The position numbers were made by a program, and so were the translations under genes. A DNA stretch of 64,000 nt from assembly GCA_030141605.1 (NCBI GenBank), contig JAQGDQ010000744.1, positions 1 through 64,000 on the forward strand. Direction: 5' to 3'. Source of the stretch: Tubiluchus corallicola. Lineage: Eukaryota; Priapulida; Priapulimorpha; Priapulimorphida; Tubiluchidae. The notes below the pieces were generated by a model that did no database searches, was not told where the DNA came from, and saw only the letters and a list, made by a program, of their open reading frames with translations. Shown here one piece after another: positions 11,361 to 23,654 of the stretch; the stretch's first letter is position 1, and each line of letters opens with the position of its first letter.

Positions 11361-12243
11361 CTGAAAACACAAATTCAACAATGATAAGAATGTCACATTT
11401 CCTAACTGTTCTAAACACATAAGCACTGTTCTCTATTTGAGTGATGGCTAAATTTTCAAAGAACATCACTATAGCACTTTTTTGGTCGACAAACTTTGGC
11501 ACAGTGATTAGTGATTTTATTCAAAGTCTGTAATAAACTCCAGTATTCTTACTTGCAAGCGTGAGCACCAAATTTTGATGTGGAAATGTGGAGATTCCAC
11601 AAAAGCTAGAAAACATTGGCAATAAAAGAAAATAATTTTTGTCGAATATGAAAGAATTGAGTTTTTTAATATTTCAAGCTTTAAATGTCATAACTAAAAG
11701 TAAAAGTAAAACTAAAAAGTTGCGACACTTATGACTGTATCTCGCACGAGTAAACTAAAATAAAGTTTATAGTATTCACGGAATTCATGATATATTCTCT
11801 TCTCTTCATACTAGTATATTAATCTTTTCCCCATTTTATTTTTTTGATGTAACGTGCGAGTTAAATTTAAAAGTGAGTCTGTAACTTGTGTATAACAAAC
11901 CTTTGTGCGTTTCGCATCGAGTTATTCTGTACTGCAGCTTAAGAACAACAATTAATAAGCTTAACATCCACATAATTTTAAAACAACTTTAACAAATGGC
12001 TTAAAAGGAACAATGTTTTTCGTCAATAGATAAAAATTCTCATGCACAAAACTTGTCTGCTGGGATTCCACGCCGCTTCTGCACCTCAGCTGGTATGGAA
12101 GCTTAAAAGTAAAAACGACATGATAGACAGGTCAAATAAGGTTTGTTTATCACGCTCGCTGTCTAGGAAGTGGTGCTGACAAGCCACTGCAGTACACAGC
12201 AGTGTCAAGTTTTTGCTGGTTTAGTGCTGTGTTTATCTATCTT
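11361..12243. other. Intron, nothing recognised
   Basis: AT-rich sequence between the EGF exon and the hAT-like element. I found no exon with an EGF or pentraxin pattern and no element ends here. Confidence 0.4.
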
Positions 12244-12789
12244 CAATGGTGGCTCGTGTATAGGCACTGTGGAATTGCAGCAACCCCCTATTTTCACTCG
12301 ATATTATCGATAATAATTACTTAATATAAAAAATATTTTTGTAGTTCTTCTTTCTTTATACTTGCATGGAACCAGAGCACGAGAGTGTAGTACTGTTTGC
12401 TTCACAGCCCAGCACAGTGTGCTTCAGCAATGCATTGTCTAGCTGTAGTACGCATGCAGCCATGCGCACATGTCTGAACCCAGTTAGAAAAAGTACTGTC
12501 ACTCACACAGTTTGTTGTCAGTTGTCACAATGCTTACAGTGAATCAAGCTGAACTGTGACAAATAAGGTTATTAGTAAGCAAAGAATATTTTTCTGTTTA
12601 GGATTTTATCAAGTGTGCATGTAAACTTTCCCATGTTTGTTTGTTTAAAATTACAATTACGAATTACAACATTCAAATTACATATGTTTGTTTCGTTTTA
12701 CACAGTATTAAACCAATTTCTAAAAAATTTCTGAAGCAGCACCCCCCCCCCCCCCCACCACCACTAATTTTAGTTACGAGCCGCCACTG
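12244..12789. mobile_element. hAT-like non-autonomous element, family 'GGCGGCTCGT'
   Basis: Left end CAATGGTGGCTCGTG, right end complement of CAGTGGCGGCTCGTAAC. Flanking octamers TCTATCTT and CCTGTCTT agree at 6 of 8. The interior (from about 12,340 to the end) matches the right parts of the elements at 37,907-38,642 and 41,556-42,295, including TTGTTGTCAGTTGTCA and a C-rich run before the right end. No transposase frame. Confidence 0.65.
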
Positions 12790-12863
12790 CCTGTCTTGAG
12801 GGGCCTGATTACCTTTATTTCACGATTCCGCCTGTACAGCGGACATAATTATGATGATGATGA

Positions 12864-13257
12864 TCACTAGGGGTAAGCATCGAACGTTCGAGTTCGAACA
12901 AGTTTTTTTTAGTTCGAATTCGATTGGAACCTAATACTACAGATTTGAATAATTCAGCACTTCAATCACATATGTTCTTTATAATAAAACGTTTGAAATG
13001 TCATGAAATTAGCATGCTTTAGCTGTGATCTCTGTGCAAAATTTTAAACGAATTATTGGTGGTTTTATTGCAGAAGAAAATCGAGTAATATGCATGATCC
13101 TTGTGAGACTGATTTTTACTGGTGGTTCGAAAACTTGTTCGAAAATCTTTCAGTCTTAATTCGAATTCGAAACACTGAAGTTCGGTTCGATTCGAAAGTA
13201 ACAAATTCGATTCGATTCGAATTCGCTTTCTAGTGGAAAATGCTGACCCCTAGTGAT
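12864..13257. mobile_element. Short hAT-like MITE rich in TTCGA
   Basis: The ends TGATCACTAGGGGTAAGCAT and the complement of TGATCACTAGGGGTCAGCAT form inverted repeats. The interior is full of TTCGAATTCGA-type palindromes. No coding frame is credible. The TGATCA core at both ends makes the exact target duplication ambiguous. Confidence 0.65.
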
Positions 13258-13669
13258 CACACCATTGTCATTTTAATAATTTTAATAACGATAACTTTAC
13301 AATAACTATTCACGACAAAAATCTCAGGATTGTGTTACAAGTTCACAGGTAGTGCTGCCATGGATTAGATATGCTGTATAATTAATATAAAGCATAGCAT
13401 TGTGGTAAACAAGTTGGCCTCTACTCGCTCCACCATAATAATGACCATTTTGTCAACGCCAGATGGAAATCAATCGTCAGCTGCGTTCTGACATTATGTA
13501 TAATGTTAATGGATTTTATTGATTCTTCGAGAATTATTATTCTAGTGTTCTATATAGTAGAGACCTACACATAGAATTCACGATATCGACTATAACATAA
13601 TTATGCTATTATTGGTATTTTAGTAGAGCGAGCAGTAATATATATCGTAATGACTGTAGCGTATCAAGC

Positions 13670-16045
13670 AACTGTGCATCTCGCACAGTTAAAACTAAGG
13701 TTGAAGGTTATGGTAAGAATAATATAAGAAAACCCTGGGTAACTACAGGCTTAGTACAATCTATCACTCGAAAAAATAAAATGTATAAACGAATACTAAA
13801 ATGTGTAAATCCTACCGATGTATCTAATTACAAGAAGTATCAAAATGAACTTAATAATTTAGTTAAAGTAGCTAATTAATAAGTAATTATTATAAAAATA
13901 AATTAGAATTATATAAAAACAATTTAAAGAAAACGTGGAAAACTATGACAGAGTTAATGCATTACGATAATTCAATTAGTCTAATTAAATTGAAAGTTGG
14001 TAATAATGCTGTTACAAATGATGCAGAAATTGCAAAAGAATTTTATTCTTACTTCAGTACCATCTGTCAGAATCTTGCTAATAAAATTTCTACTGCAGAT
14101 ACCCAATACCACTAGTTTTTGCTCACTTCCAGAACTCAAAATATAAATTCAATTCATTCTTCTTTCGACCCATTTCTTGTCATGATCTTATAAACATTGG
14201 TAAAAAATTCAATCCTAACAAAAGGTGAGATATATTTAATATATTGCCAAGAATAATACGAGATATAATACATGTGATCGCTAAACCATTAAGTCATATT
14301 TTTAATGTCTGTTTGAGCTCTGGAGTATTCCCTAACGTGCTGAAACAATCATTAGTCATACCTATCTTCAAAAGTGGTGATGCTACTTCTGTAAGTAACT
14401 ATAGGCCTGCATCCTTGACACCCATTTTCTCAAAGCTGTTGGAAAAATGTGCATGCAGTCAGGTTAATAATTACTTAAACAAGATGGATATCCTAAGCAA
14501 AAATCATTTCGGATTGGCTTTAATTAGTGCTTGTAACAGGCTGATCAATGCCATGGATAAAAATTCAGTCACAGCAGGTGTCTTTTGCAATCTTTCCAAA
14601 GCATTTGACACGGTAGATCATGAAATTTAGTTACATAAATTATCATTTTACGGGGTTAGATGTATTGCAAATAATTGGTTTAGTAGCTATCTAAAAAATC
14701 GTATACAGTGTGCGAGATGCAACAATGTGATATCATGTAGTGTAAACATTGGAGTACCGCAAGGCTCGATTCTCGGACCTCAACTTTTCTTAATCAATAT
14801 TAATGATCTGTAACTCATTACAGTTAACTCAATTTGCAGACAATACCACGATCTTCTTCAATCTCAGTAATTTTTCAATTGACATAATAAATCAGCAGTT
14901 AGATAATGTTAAAAATCGGTTTAAAGCTAATAAACTCTCTTTGAATCCTGCAAAAACTAAGTGTATCATGTTTCGTGCCAGAAATAAAACCCCAGAATAT
15001 TATAATATTTCTATTGATGATACAACTATAGACATAGTTAGCCAAATCAAGTTTTTGGGCATTATCCTCCACGAAAATCTTGATTGGAATTTTCATATAA
15101 ATATGATCAGATTTAAAATAGCTAAAAATATAGGTATAATAACACACATTCAAAACATCCTAACTCGATTTCACTTAATAGCCTTATATAACACATTAGT
15201 CTTACTATATCGTTCCTATATAAATATACTTTGGGGTAATACATACAAGACCAACTTAAATCCACTTCACAGCTTGCAACGTAAATTCATGCACACCCTG
15301 TACAGACTTTCCAAATTCAGTTCAGTTACTAAATCATGCTATGGTGAGAGTAGAATACTAATATATTGATGATTTCCAATAACACTGCCATTTTTGTTTA
15401 TAAGACTAACAATGGCCTATTCCCTGAATATTTCAAGAATCCTGTAATTAACGATGTCAAATCACATAATACTCGCTATAATGATTACCAACTCAGTTTC
15501 TGCACAACCAATATAGCAAAACATTTCATTAGCCATAGGTGACCTAAACTTTGGAACTCACTACCACCCAATGTAAAGTGCCACTATAACATTTACCGCT
15601 TTAAAACGCCAGTTAAACGATATCTGTTTGCTTCTTATATAAACTAGTCTTGATAACCACCTACTGTTCCTGTGTGACACAACAGTCACGACTTTGTGTT
15701 CTTTTTGAGTAGAATCCGGAGTGCTTCGTCATCTCATGAGCCGAATCTTCACAAGCCACTCTTCCTACACTTTTGAACATTCTTTTATCCATCAATTCTA
15801 TCCTTGCTTCGCACAACTTTTTTTTAAATTACCTAAAACCCTCAGTTTTTTGTCCTTTTTTTCTCATTATTTGGACGTGTTTACAATGGTGCAAGCACCT
15901 AACAAGCTTCATTTCTGGTTCTTGCCATTTATTATACGCACGCTGTCATATCAAAATATAATCATTATTATTAATATCTATATTTCTCAGTGTTTCTTGA
16001 TATTGTATTTGTATTTACACTTCCAAATAAATTTGTTATTATTAT
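13670..16045 (+). pseudogene. Decayed Jockey/CR1-type non-LTR retrotransposon (LINE)
   Basis: Plus-strand pieces of one reverse transcriptase ORF are broken by stops and frameshifts. In order: KPWVTTGLVQSITRKNKMYK (about 13,730), a finger/palm block with LVIPIFKSGD and NYRPASLTP (14,244-14,630), LSKAFDTVDH, GVPQGSIL (about 14,750), FADNTTIF (14,833) and KFLGIILHENLDWN (about 15,050). The order and motifs are those of the Jockey/CR1 group. The catalytic FADD box has become FADN, and several in-frame stops (for example near 13,878 and 14,629) confirm it is dead. The 3' end is an AT-rich tail with an AATAAA and a short (ATT)n run around 16,020-16,045. No endonuclease part was recognised, so it is 5' truncated. 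It lies antisense in the long intron of gene B. Confidence 0.85.
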
Positions 16046-16956
16046 TATCTGTTATTTACCAGAGCATATGCTCTTACGAGAGTCATGAGAGGCCTATGGC
16101 TGTTGAAGACCTGCAGACCAAAATCCATAATTTCATCAGGCTCTTCAAAAGTAGATCAGATTCAGGTTTCACTTTGTCAATCCGCTCATCTCTAGCTGGT
16201 TCAGTTATTAATCCATCCTTATTACGTATGCGCACGTCAGTGATCGACTGTGATTTCTAGAAGCGCATTGTTTTTTTAGCATTGAGCCAGATCAAAAGCA
16301 CCATTAAAATTCGTACTGAGTTGTCAGTCATAAACTAAGACCGAAAATTTATCCATTTAACCTCGCAAGTGGAAATTAGAGTATGCATGACTGCTGATGA
16401 GATTTTTGCTTAATTTCATGTTCTTGCAGTCTCAAAGTAACAGAGTTCTAAACAAAAAATACAAAACCACCAACTGTATTGTTATAAATTAGCATTGGCA
16501 GAAATGCTCACCAGATGGCACTATATAGAGAGAGTTTGTCTTAGAAATTGATGAATGGCAGTTCCGTGAGCGACAAAAGGATAGCAATGTTAACCATGGA
16601 ATAATTTTTAAATTTAAGCAAAGCCAGTAAGCTGAGTTTCCCATCAGATTTTCCTCCCACCAAAGTATCACATTCTGTTAGTAATTCTAAGCATTTTTCA
16701 GGCATGCCTATCTTCATTTCCCTATACTACTCTTAATTCCTATATAGGCTCTCTACATACAGTGTTTATGCCCTGGCAGATTTTGAAAATTTGCATGTTT
16801 AGTACGAACATACATATAACTATATTCTCATTTGGACATTTTAATTAATCCAAATTAAAATTGATGATGTACAGCTACTAATTGGAGTAAATCAACGGAA
16901 GTTAATTAATTTGTTTTGTTATAAATCCCAGCTGATTCAAGTATAGTTTTGTGTAG

Positions 16957-17246
16957 GAGAAGTTGACGACTGTGAAAACGCACCATGTAAGAACGGAGGC
17001 ACGTGTGTTGACAGTGGTTACACTCATGAATGTCACTGTTCGTCGGTATGTCATGGAGTGTATTACGAAAATGGACAGTTTTGTAACTCAGATCCATGTC
17101 AGAATGGGGCGACATGTGAAGAGAAGGCAACACGGTATTTTTGCACTTGTGAACCAGATTACACGCGGGGAAAAACTGTGAATTTGCCGCTAACTGTATT
17201 TGCAATCCATGTCTCAACAATCCACGTGTATTGCCACTGAGCAAAG
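16957..17246 (+). pseudogene. Plus-strand multi-EGF exon with a frameshift (third paralogue fragment)
   Basis: The exon follows acceptor TTGTGTAG and ends at donor AAAG|GTATGT. It encodes EVDDCENAPCKNGGTC, then NSDPCQNGATCEEKATRYF and CTCEPDY, i.e. two EGF-like domains with the same order as the first two EGFs of the gene A arrays (36.4 and 39.2 kb). At about 17,162-17,170 two extra bases (a doubled CG) shift the frame. After the shift the expected GKNCE and CNPCLNN (start of a third EGF) continue, but the original frame reads to a stop at 17,240. The first EGF is also irregular, with an added Cys. Inferred to be a decaying inverted copy, perhaps of the same gene as the exon at 168-292. Confidence 0.72.
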
Positions 17247-18615
17247 GTATGTATCTTATAGAAGCTTGTAACTGATGTCAGCAATAGCTGCAACAGCTGA
17301 TAGTGAGCATATTACTAGCTTGTCAGTATGAATACTTGTCAAAAAGAGAATCAGTTGGCATACCTGCACATGTCTAACTTGAGCAATATCAACAATCTGC
17401 CTGTCTTACAAGTCAAATGGAACATGTAATGATGGCATCTCTTAAACTATATATTATATAAGCAATCAAAATTTAAAAATTGAAAAAACATAATTGAAAA
17501 CCAAATGAAAATGTATTATATAACTTTAATAAATAGTTTACATTCTCTACCAGAAAAACCTCAAGCAGTAAAGTGGTAGCATACGAAACAAAATTCAGTT
17601 TTTTATGTTTTATCAAACATATAATGCTAATTAAGCAGTAAAATAGATTATACTTCAAGAAATTTATAAGTTTGAAGAAAAATAAACCACTTACATTTAC
17701 ATATCTATCATGCGGTTTATTTTTAATATTATTAGTCTTAATTTAAGTGCTATCAGCTAATAATGAATTAAATTCATAATTATGTATTATTAAATATTTG
17801 AAGCCAAACTTGACCGTGAACAAAACCATTTTTGGTCACATTTGGTTTCAGAAATTTACTAATTGTAAGGCTTATTCATTCACCTGCCATTATCTAATTT
17901 GCTACAGCTTTTCACTTTCAAGACTAAGTTTGAAATGTGCAAAGTTTCCTACTGACAAGTGCATTTAAAACACCAGAAATTTCGTTCAATGTGCAGAGAA
18001 ACTACACTTTGTAACTGCCACAAACTGCTTTGGAATGCCGTAAGAACTGCACACAGTCATCATGGTTGTCGTCCAGTGCGTCAACCTTCTAAAACATGTA
18101 TGCACATTGTCCCACCTGTCGGTGCCATGCATTCACCCTATTTACTGTTGCTACCAAAAACGTACCATCCGTCGAATCCAAAGTGCAGACAACTAAGCAC
18201 AATCAATAACAAATCAGCAAAGGGATCTTTTAGGGACAATCAGCTATATGCGATGCTGTTAAATAATAGTTGCCAACTACTCCTGGATTTTTCCTCTCAA
18301 GGTATACTATACTATACTCAATATAGTATTTGCAATACTATATAGTCAAGGTCATTATACTATAATGCTGGTGTCAACTATGATTTGAATTAATAAACAT
18401 AAAATAATTTTAAACAATGATGAATAATGAAAGCTATGCAACAAGAATACAGTGTAGCATTTGGTTGTAAATCTGCATTACAGTCATTTCTTAAGTCTAC
18501 TCTTATTTTACGTGTTTTTCTGATAACTAAGTGGAAAAACTGCCTAGTGATTAGATAAATTCAAAGCGGAATTTGACGCCTAACTTACTATTGTGACATG
18601 CCGCACCTGAAAATA
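17247..18615. other. Intron or intergenic stretch, no gene recognised
   Basis: AT-rich sequence. A 128-residue Cys- and His-containing frame (17,959-18,345) has no motif I know, no repeat pattern and no splice-bounded homologue elsewhere in the window, so I do not call it. Confidence 0.4.
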
Positions 18616-19277
18616 CAGTAAACCTCATTATACCACCCGTCGTTATAATGTCAGTCTCGCCACATTACCAACTTTTGCCCTGTCCCGATTTCCATAATGT
18701 ATTAAATATAGGAAATACTGCCATCCGCCAACGTATCTGCTTTACCAAAAGTCTATTTTACATAACAAATCTACCCCGTTATAACACCAGCAAAAGATAA
18801 GGCACAATGAACTGCTGCTAAAAACAGCCATTGTATTGAAGAAAAACAGTCACTTGTCAAAACAATGACTTCTGAATAGACCTCTGAACAAAAAAAAACA
18901 ATTATGGTGTTTAAATTAAGATTTAGGCCTTGCTGAAGTAACTGTATGAAAGTGAATGATGAGGATTTGAACAAGGAGCATGCATTTTAAGTGTACTACA
19001 CGTGTTTTGCTTAGCTATGCTTCAGTATTGAACTGATGTGATTTAATGGCTGAAACCTGTTTTGATTCCAAGTCAAGTATGTGCGGCGGCCATTTATAGT
19101 CTTAATTATAAAGTAATGTTACATTGGGAGTGTAGGGGGGGGGGGGCACCTGGCTGCATATTTCTCTTATCAGCAGTAGGCTAATTAAGTAGTATTTCAC
19201 AAAACTAATTCACCAGGGTTGTGCCAAACCCATATTTAGTGGTGTCCCAGCCCTGGTGTTATAGCGAGGTTTGACTG
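18616..19277. mobile_element. pogo/Tigger-like MITE with a G tract
   Basis: Left end CAGTAAACCTCATTATACCA; right end complements to CAGTCAAACCTCGCTATAAC. TA on both sides (18,614-18,615; 19,278-19,279). About 662 bp, non-coding, with a run of about 14 G around 19,134-19,147. Confidence 0.75.
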
Positions 19278-19385
19278 TACTTAGAACAAACAGAAAAAAT
19301 TCAGTTGGAACACAACGCGTAAATTTTGACATCAAAAAAACATTTGCCCAATTGCCATATTCTTCAGTGTATTTGTACAGAGCAG

Positions 19386-19613
19386 ATGAAGATGAATATC
19401 AGCTTATGGTTGAGATTAATATTGCCCGTATCTATTTTGTGTTTGCTTTTGATATTCTTTCAAGCTGAATCCGAGTCTGAGTATTCTTTTTCAACTAAAT
19501 ACGAGAACGGATATTCTTTTTCAGCTGAATACCAGTCCGGATATTCTTTTTCAACTAAATACGGGTCCAGATATTCTTTTTCTTCTTTTTCTTCAGTTAA
19601 ATATGGATCATAG
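19386..19613 (+). CDS. Possible small secreted peptide with 10-residue YSFS repeats
   Basis: A 75-codon frame starts at the ATG at 19,386 (a second ATG is two codons on). An N-terminal hydrophobic stretch (LILPVSILCLLLIFFQA) looks like a signal peptide, with a likely cut after QA. The rest is a repeat array: YSFSTKYENG, YSFSAEYQSG, YSFSTKYGSR, then YSFSSFSSVKYGS and a stop. At DNA level the unit is 30 bp (TATTCTTTTTCAACTAAATA), so the array grew in whole codons. No Cys in the mature part, no dibasic cleavage sites, no recognised family. A Tyr/Ser-rich secreted structural peptide is one reading. It starts about 110 bp after a MITE in an antisense position within gene B's intron, so a chance frame on a minisatellite cannot be excluded. 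Confidence 0.4.
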   Translation: MKMNISLWLRLILPVSILCLLLIFFQAESESEYSFSTKYENGYSFSAEYQSGYSFSTKYGSRYSFSSFSSVKYGS

Positions 19614-20023
19614 TTGTACAGAGTAACTGTAATTGAAAAAAAATACCATTAGATAAACTATAGAGATTGGCATGTTTCAGTTTGCAATTATAATTGTGTT
19701 TATTCATTTGCTTGTTTTTATTTTTCAGTCCTGGTGTATTTTCAGCTTTATCTGTTAAATTAAACTCAGTAATGGTTGCCTTTATTTTATGCGATACAAA
19801 GATTTTGGCAACTGCTTACAATGCTGTTTCTACATCAAGCTAGTAACAGTGGCTACGACTACAGCATCCCCAGGTTTGCTGTTTACAGAGATGGAGCTTC
19901 ATATTTCACAGTTTGCATGTGTAAACAAGTATGTGTTGTACTCTAACATGCATAATTCTCAAAATGTTTGAACTGACTCACGAATGAAATGGAATTCGAT
20001 ACACATAATAACATTGCCACTAA

Positions 20024-21462
20024 CCCCTTCACCGCCAAGTGTGTGTGCAAACTGTGTGCCACAGGGTTTTATTTCTTTTATGAACTTATATTTATTTGTG
20101 CATTTAAACACCCCTAAACTCCAAAAAGTCCTTTATATAAGTATAAAATGACTAAAACAAAAACACAGATGCATTTTAGCACAGATTAAAAATTCAAGAT
20201 GGCCACCATAATTATTCTTATGAGTCCTTTAGAATTTATAATACAGAACAAATTTATGCAGCATAAACAACAAAATAAGTTTGTGCTGCTACAATTGCAG
20301 CGCATACTCAAAATGGCTGCCAAACTACTTCGGTCCATAAGAAACTGCCGCTGTTCAGTAGATCAGTAATTAAAGCTGCATCTCCAATGCAAAATCATAA
20401 TTTCAAATAAGCAAAAAGTTACAGACCAAAAATAGGCCTACAAAAAATTGGACTATTCTAGGCCTTTAACACAAATTTATTGGTTATCATAAATTTATAT
20501 ATAAGAATAATCTCTTATAAAGACCTAAAAATCAATGCAAAAGACCTAAAAATACGTGTAAAGCTATAAAGACTTATATAAAGCCAAAAAAATCGCATGG
20601 ACTCTTTTAAAGGACACTAATTCATTTTGTTTATACGTCTATTGAAAGTGCTTAGATTATGTAGACCTACAGCATAGAAAACATATGGGAGTATGTGCGT
20701 ATGCAGCAAGATCTCAAAAATGATCAAATTTTAAATTTTTATTGCAAAAAAATCCTTTCAATTTTCTAAAAATATAAAATTGCCAATGTTTTACCTGAAA
20801 CAGAACTTACATTCGAAAACATACATGCGCATAGTGCATTTGCTACCTTGCCATGGAAACACGGTCAAACTCAGTTTACACATATTCCTGGAGCTGTGCT
20901 GGGTCGTGCTATAGCTGCTGTGAGTGATTACAGAGCTCCAGAGTTTGCTTATAGCATTAGTAGGGCTACCTTAACAGCATTATAGGACCCCGGGGCAAAA
21001 CAGTGCATTGAGGCCCTTCCTATACAACCACTAACAGAAATAAAAATGTAGATGGTCGACAAATTAAACATATATTTGTTGTATTGGTTGGTACCGCCAA
21101 CAAAATCAGTGTTTAAACATTAAAAAACATGCTGTACAACAAAAATTAATCAACACAAACATCTGGACAATATAACATGAGCCTTGAAAAACATGAAAAT
21201 TTCAACATATAAATGATACTGAATCGGTAAATCATACAGATGGAGATGGCACAGTATGAAACAACAAATATTTATAGTTTAGTATAGTATAGTGTTTATT
21301 TATTGACACCAAGTCACAACATACATAGATTTGCACAGGGCCTCTATGCTTGTGGGGCATTAGCCCTAAGCATTATACGGCAACGGCATATAATTACGTC
21401 AAACAGGCATATGACAGTACAAATGCAGGATGTAATAGTATGCCATGGAGGTGGTTAAGGAG
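20024..21462. mobile_element. Possible larger piggyBac-like element relic
   Basis: The left end TAACCCCTTCACCGCCAAGT and the right end GTGGTTAAGGAGTTAA are imperfectly inverted and resemble the ends of the TTAA-flanked family at 5.5 and 36-40 kb. The left TTAA is degenerate. No transposase was recognised inside. The right part (21,280-21,460) contains a block with CCAAGTCACAAC that resembles a retroelement tail, so this may be composite. Confidence 0.35.
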
Positions 21463-22053
21463 TTAATTTTGTAGGCACATAGTCATTTGCATAGCTTTTG
21501 CTGACACAGTTCAACTTCTATAAAAAAAAAACATCGACAATGGCAAAAGCAGCAGATTTAGGCACGTACCGCGAAAGCTTAGTTTCATGTGGTGGTTTAC
21601 ATGGTAAACGGCAGCGATAATAATGACTATTTCAAAGAATTTTAATAGAATGTGCTCATAATCAGTGGTTGCACAATCAGTGCAGTGAACTTGATGGATA
21701 CACTGATCACAATTCATTGCACTTAACATTAACAAAAATTAGCATTAAAAGTTAGCAGCTGCACATTCAGTAAGGGGAAAATGACAGACACATCTATTCA
21801 AATGATGGTTTGCTATATTCTCATGATTCTCAAACTGCATTTGGGCAAATCTAGAAGAATAATCGCATAACTTCTTAGCTGACACTTTGTCGGCTGCTTT
21901 GTTTTCAAACCAGAACTGATAAATTTTATTGGCAAGTTGGCTGGTTAGTCAGCTAGTCGTTCGGCCAGTCAAACCTGAGCATAATGCGGGCATATACACC
22001 AAAAGCTACTACATGGCAGTCTTGAGATGGCACATCTCTGATGAATTTCTGAC

Positions 22054-22182
22054 CTTCGATTTCTCCACCTCCACTCCCATAGTAACTGTCGTTGCTTTCG
22101 CATGTAAAACTGCCATCGGTATTTTTGCAATTATCACCTTCTGCATCACAGTTGTGAGCACTAGTTTCACATTCATTTACAT
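22054..22182 (-). pseudogene. Type-4 four-Cys EGF exon, unit 1, splice acceptor lost
   Basis: 129 nt, open. It reads DVNECETSAHNCDAEGD, then [20 protein letters not shown]. Cys 1-4 of an EGF_CA domain and the calcium-binding D-x-(N/D)-E and N-T/G-G-S-F residues are present, but Cys5 is Ser and Cys6 is absent. The acceptor that reads CAACAG in units 2 and 3 reads CAACAC here, and the donor has drifted to GTCAGA. This copy is probably no longer spliced. Confidence 0.6.
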
Positions 22183-22862
22183 GTGTTGACAAAATAGTCA
22201 ATCAATGATTACTGCATATCTTTGTCACTTAGAGACATCCATACACTTTAACATAATGGGCTTATTTTTTTGATCAGATACGAATTGATGAATCCCTAAA
22301 GCTTGGTCATGTAGCTGATATTGTTGCCACATTTATCTCTGAAAACTGTCACAAGCCATGGTTTTCTTTTGACTGAAATTTATCATGAAGATACTACAGA
22401 CCATAGAGCAAGTAGGACATGACAGATTCAAAGATGTTAGTACTTTTGTTCAAGTTTTTTAACCCATAGATGCATTTTTGTAATCTAAAATTAGCAAGCA
22501 GTCATTTGCACTTATTCTGCAATCACTACATTTTCAGCTTCACCACCATTTGGTAAACTGGGGTGAGAATAGCTGGTTGGTGACAGTGTATGCTCAGAAA
22601 ACTAAGTTAACCAAGGACAAACGATGCCAGTAAATGCATTTAGGCAAATCCAGAAAAATAATCGCATAACTCTTTACCTCGAGGATATTTTGTCTGGTAC
22701 ATCGTTTTACGATTATAGCTGATAAATTCTGATGGCAAGTTGGATACATGTCAAATAGCTTAGTTAATTAGTCAGTCAGTCAATCAAACCTGAATGCAAT
22801 CAGGCTACATATGTCAAAAGTATTACAAGATGATCTTGAGGTGGCACATTACGAATTTCTAC

Positions 22863-22985
22863 CTTCGATTTCTCCACTTCCATAGAAACTCTAGTCACTT
22901 TCACATGTAGAACTGCTGTCAGCATTTTCACAAATGCCACCATTTGCCCAACGGTTGTGAGTACTGATTTCACATTCATTAATAT
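22863..22985 (-). pseudogene. Type-3 EGF exon, unit 1, with in-frame stop
   Basis: Acceptor (CTAACAG) and donor (AAG|GTAGAA) are intact. The frame INECEISTHNRWANGG... has Cys2 replaced by Arg and ends at TAG just after TCESD. The same stop is in the unit 3 copy, while unit 2 has TAT there. Confidence 0.65.
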
Positions 22986-23283
22986 CTGTTAGAAAATTTT
23001 TCGGTTGATCAATAGACTATCTTTGTCGCTCCATATTTTTTACGCTTTAAGATTGTGGGCTCATTTTTTCTACAACTTACTATAGCGTAACTTGTTTAGA
23101 TATAATCAGTTTTTGCTATAATAGACAACATGGCTGTTTTAATGCTTAAACTTATCTGCATACGCACAGTCACAGATAAAATGTGTCAACCAGAACATCA
23201 ATTGTAACTTACTGAGACAGTGAAACTGAATGTCAGCACAGCTGCCATTAAAATAATTCTTGTAGTTCCCATCCCATACTAAC

Positions 23284-23409
23284 CTGAACACACAGTTCCA
23301 TCTCCAGCATAACCTTTGTCACATTTACAAGTGAAACTGCCATCAGTGTTTTGACAGATCCCATGTTTTACATCGCAGTTATGTATGCTGAGTTCACATT
23401 CATCAACAT
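23284..23409 (-). CDS. Gene B EGF_CA exon, type 2, unit 1
   Basis: 126 nt, phase 1 to 1, donor G|GTTAGT. Canonical calcium-binding EGF: DVDECELSIHNCDVKHGICQ, then [10 protein letters not shown] and GYAGDGTVC. All six Cys and the D-x-D-E / N-x(4)-F calcium-site residues are present. Confidence 0.85.
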
Positions 23410-23528
23410 CTAAAATACATTGATACAATATCACTGATTACCTCAACCTTACCATTTCAACAATATAAAACTGGAATTTGAGTTATTAATTAGCTATGAT
23501 TAAAAATTCATTTCACCTTAACACTTAC

Positions 23529-23654
23529 CAGTACACATATGTCCATCTCCTGTATAACCCTGGTCACACTTGCAAGCAAAACTACCATCAGTGTTTTGAC
23601 AAATTCCATGTTCTGCATGACAATTATGAGCACTGGATGCGCATTCGTCTATGT
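23529..23654 (-). CDS. Gene B EGF_CA exon, type 1, unit 1
   Basis: 126 nt, phase 1 to 1, acceptor CAATAG, donor G|GTAAGT. It reads [20 protein letters not shown], then [20 protein letters not shown] and C. A complete calcium-binding EGF domain with all six Cys. Confidence 0.85.

Noticed and set aside
14899-15153. Minus-strand frame within the LINE
   Set aside because: It is antisense to clear reverse transcriptase motifs.
17959-18345. 128-residue Cys/His-containing plus-strand frame
   Set aside because: Cys spacing matches no domain I know; probably chance or a relic.
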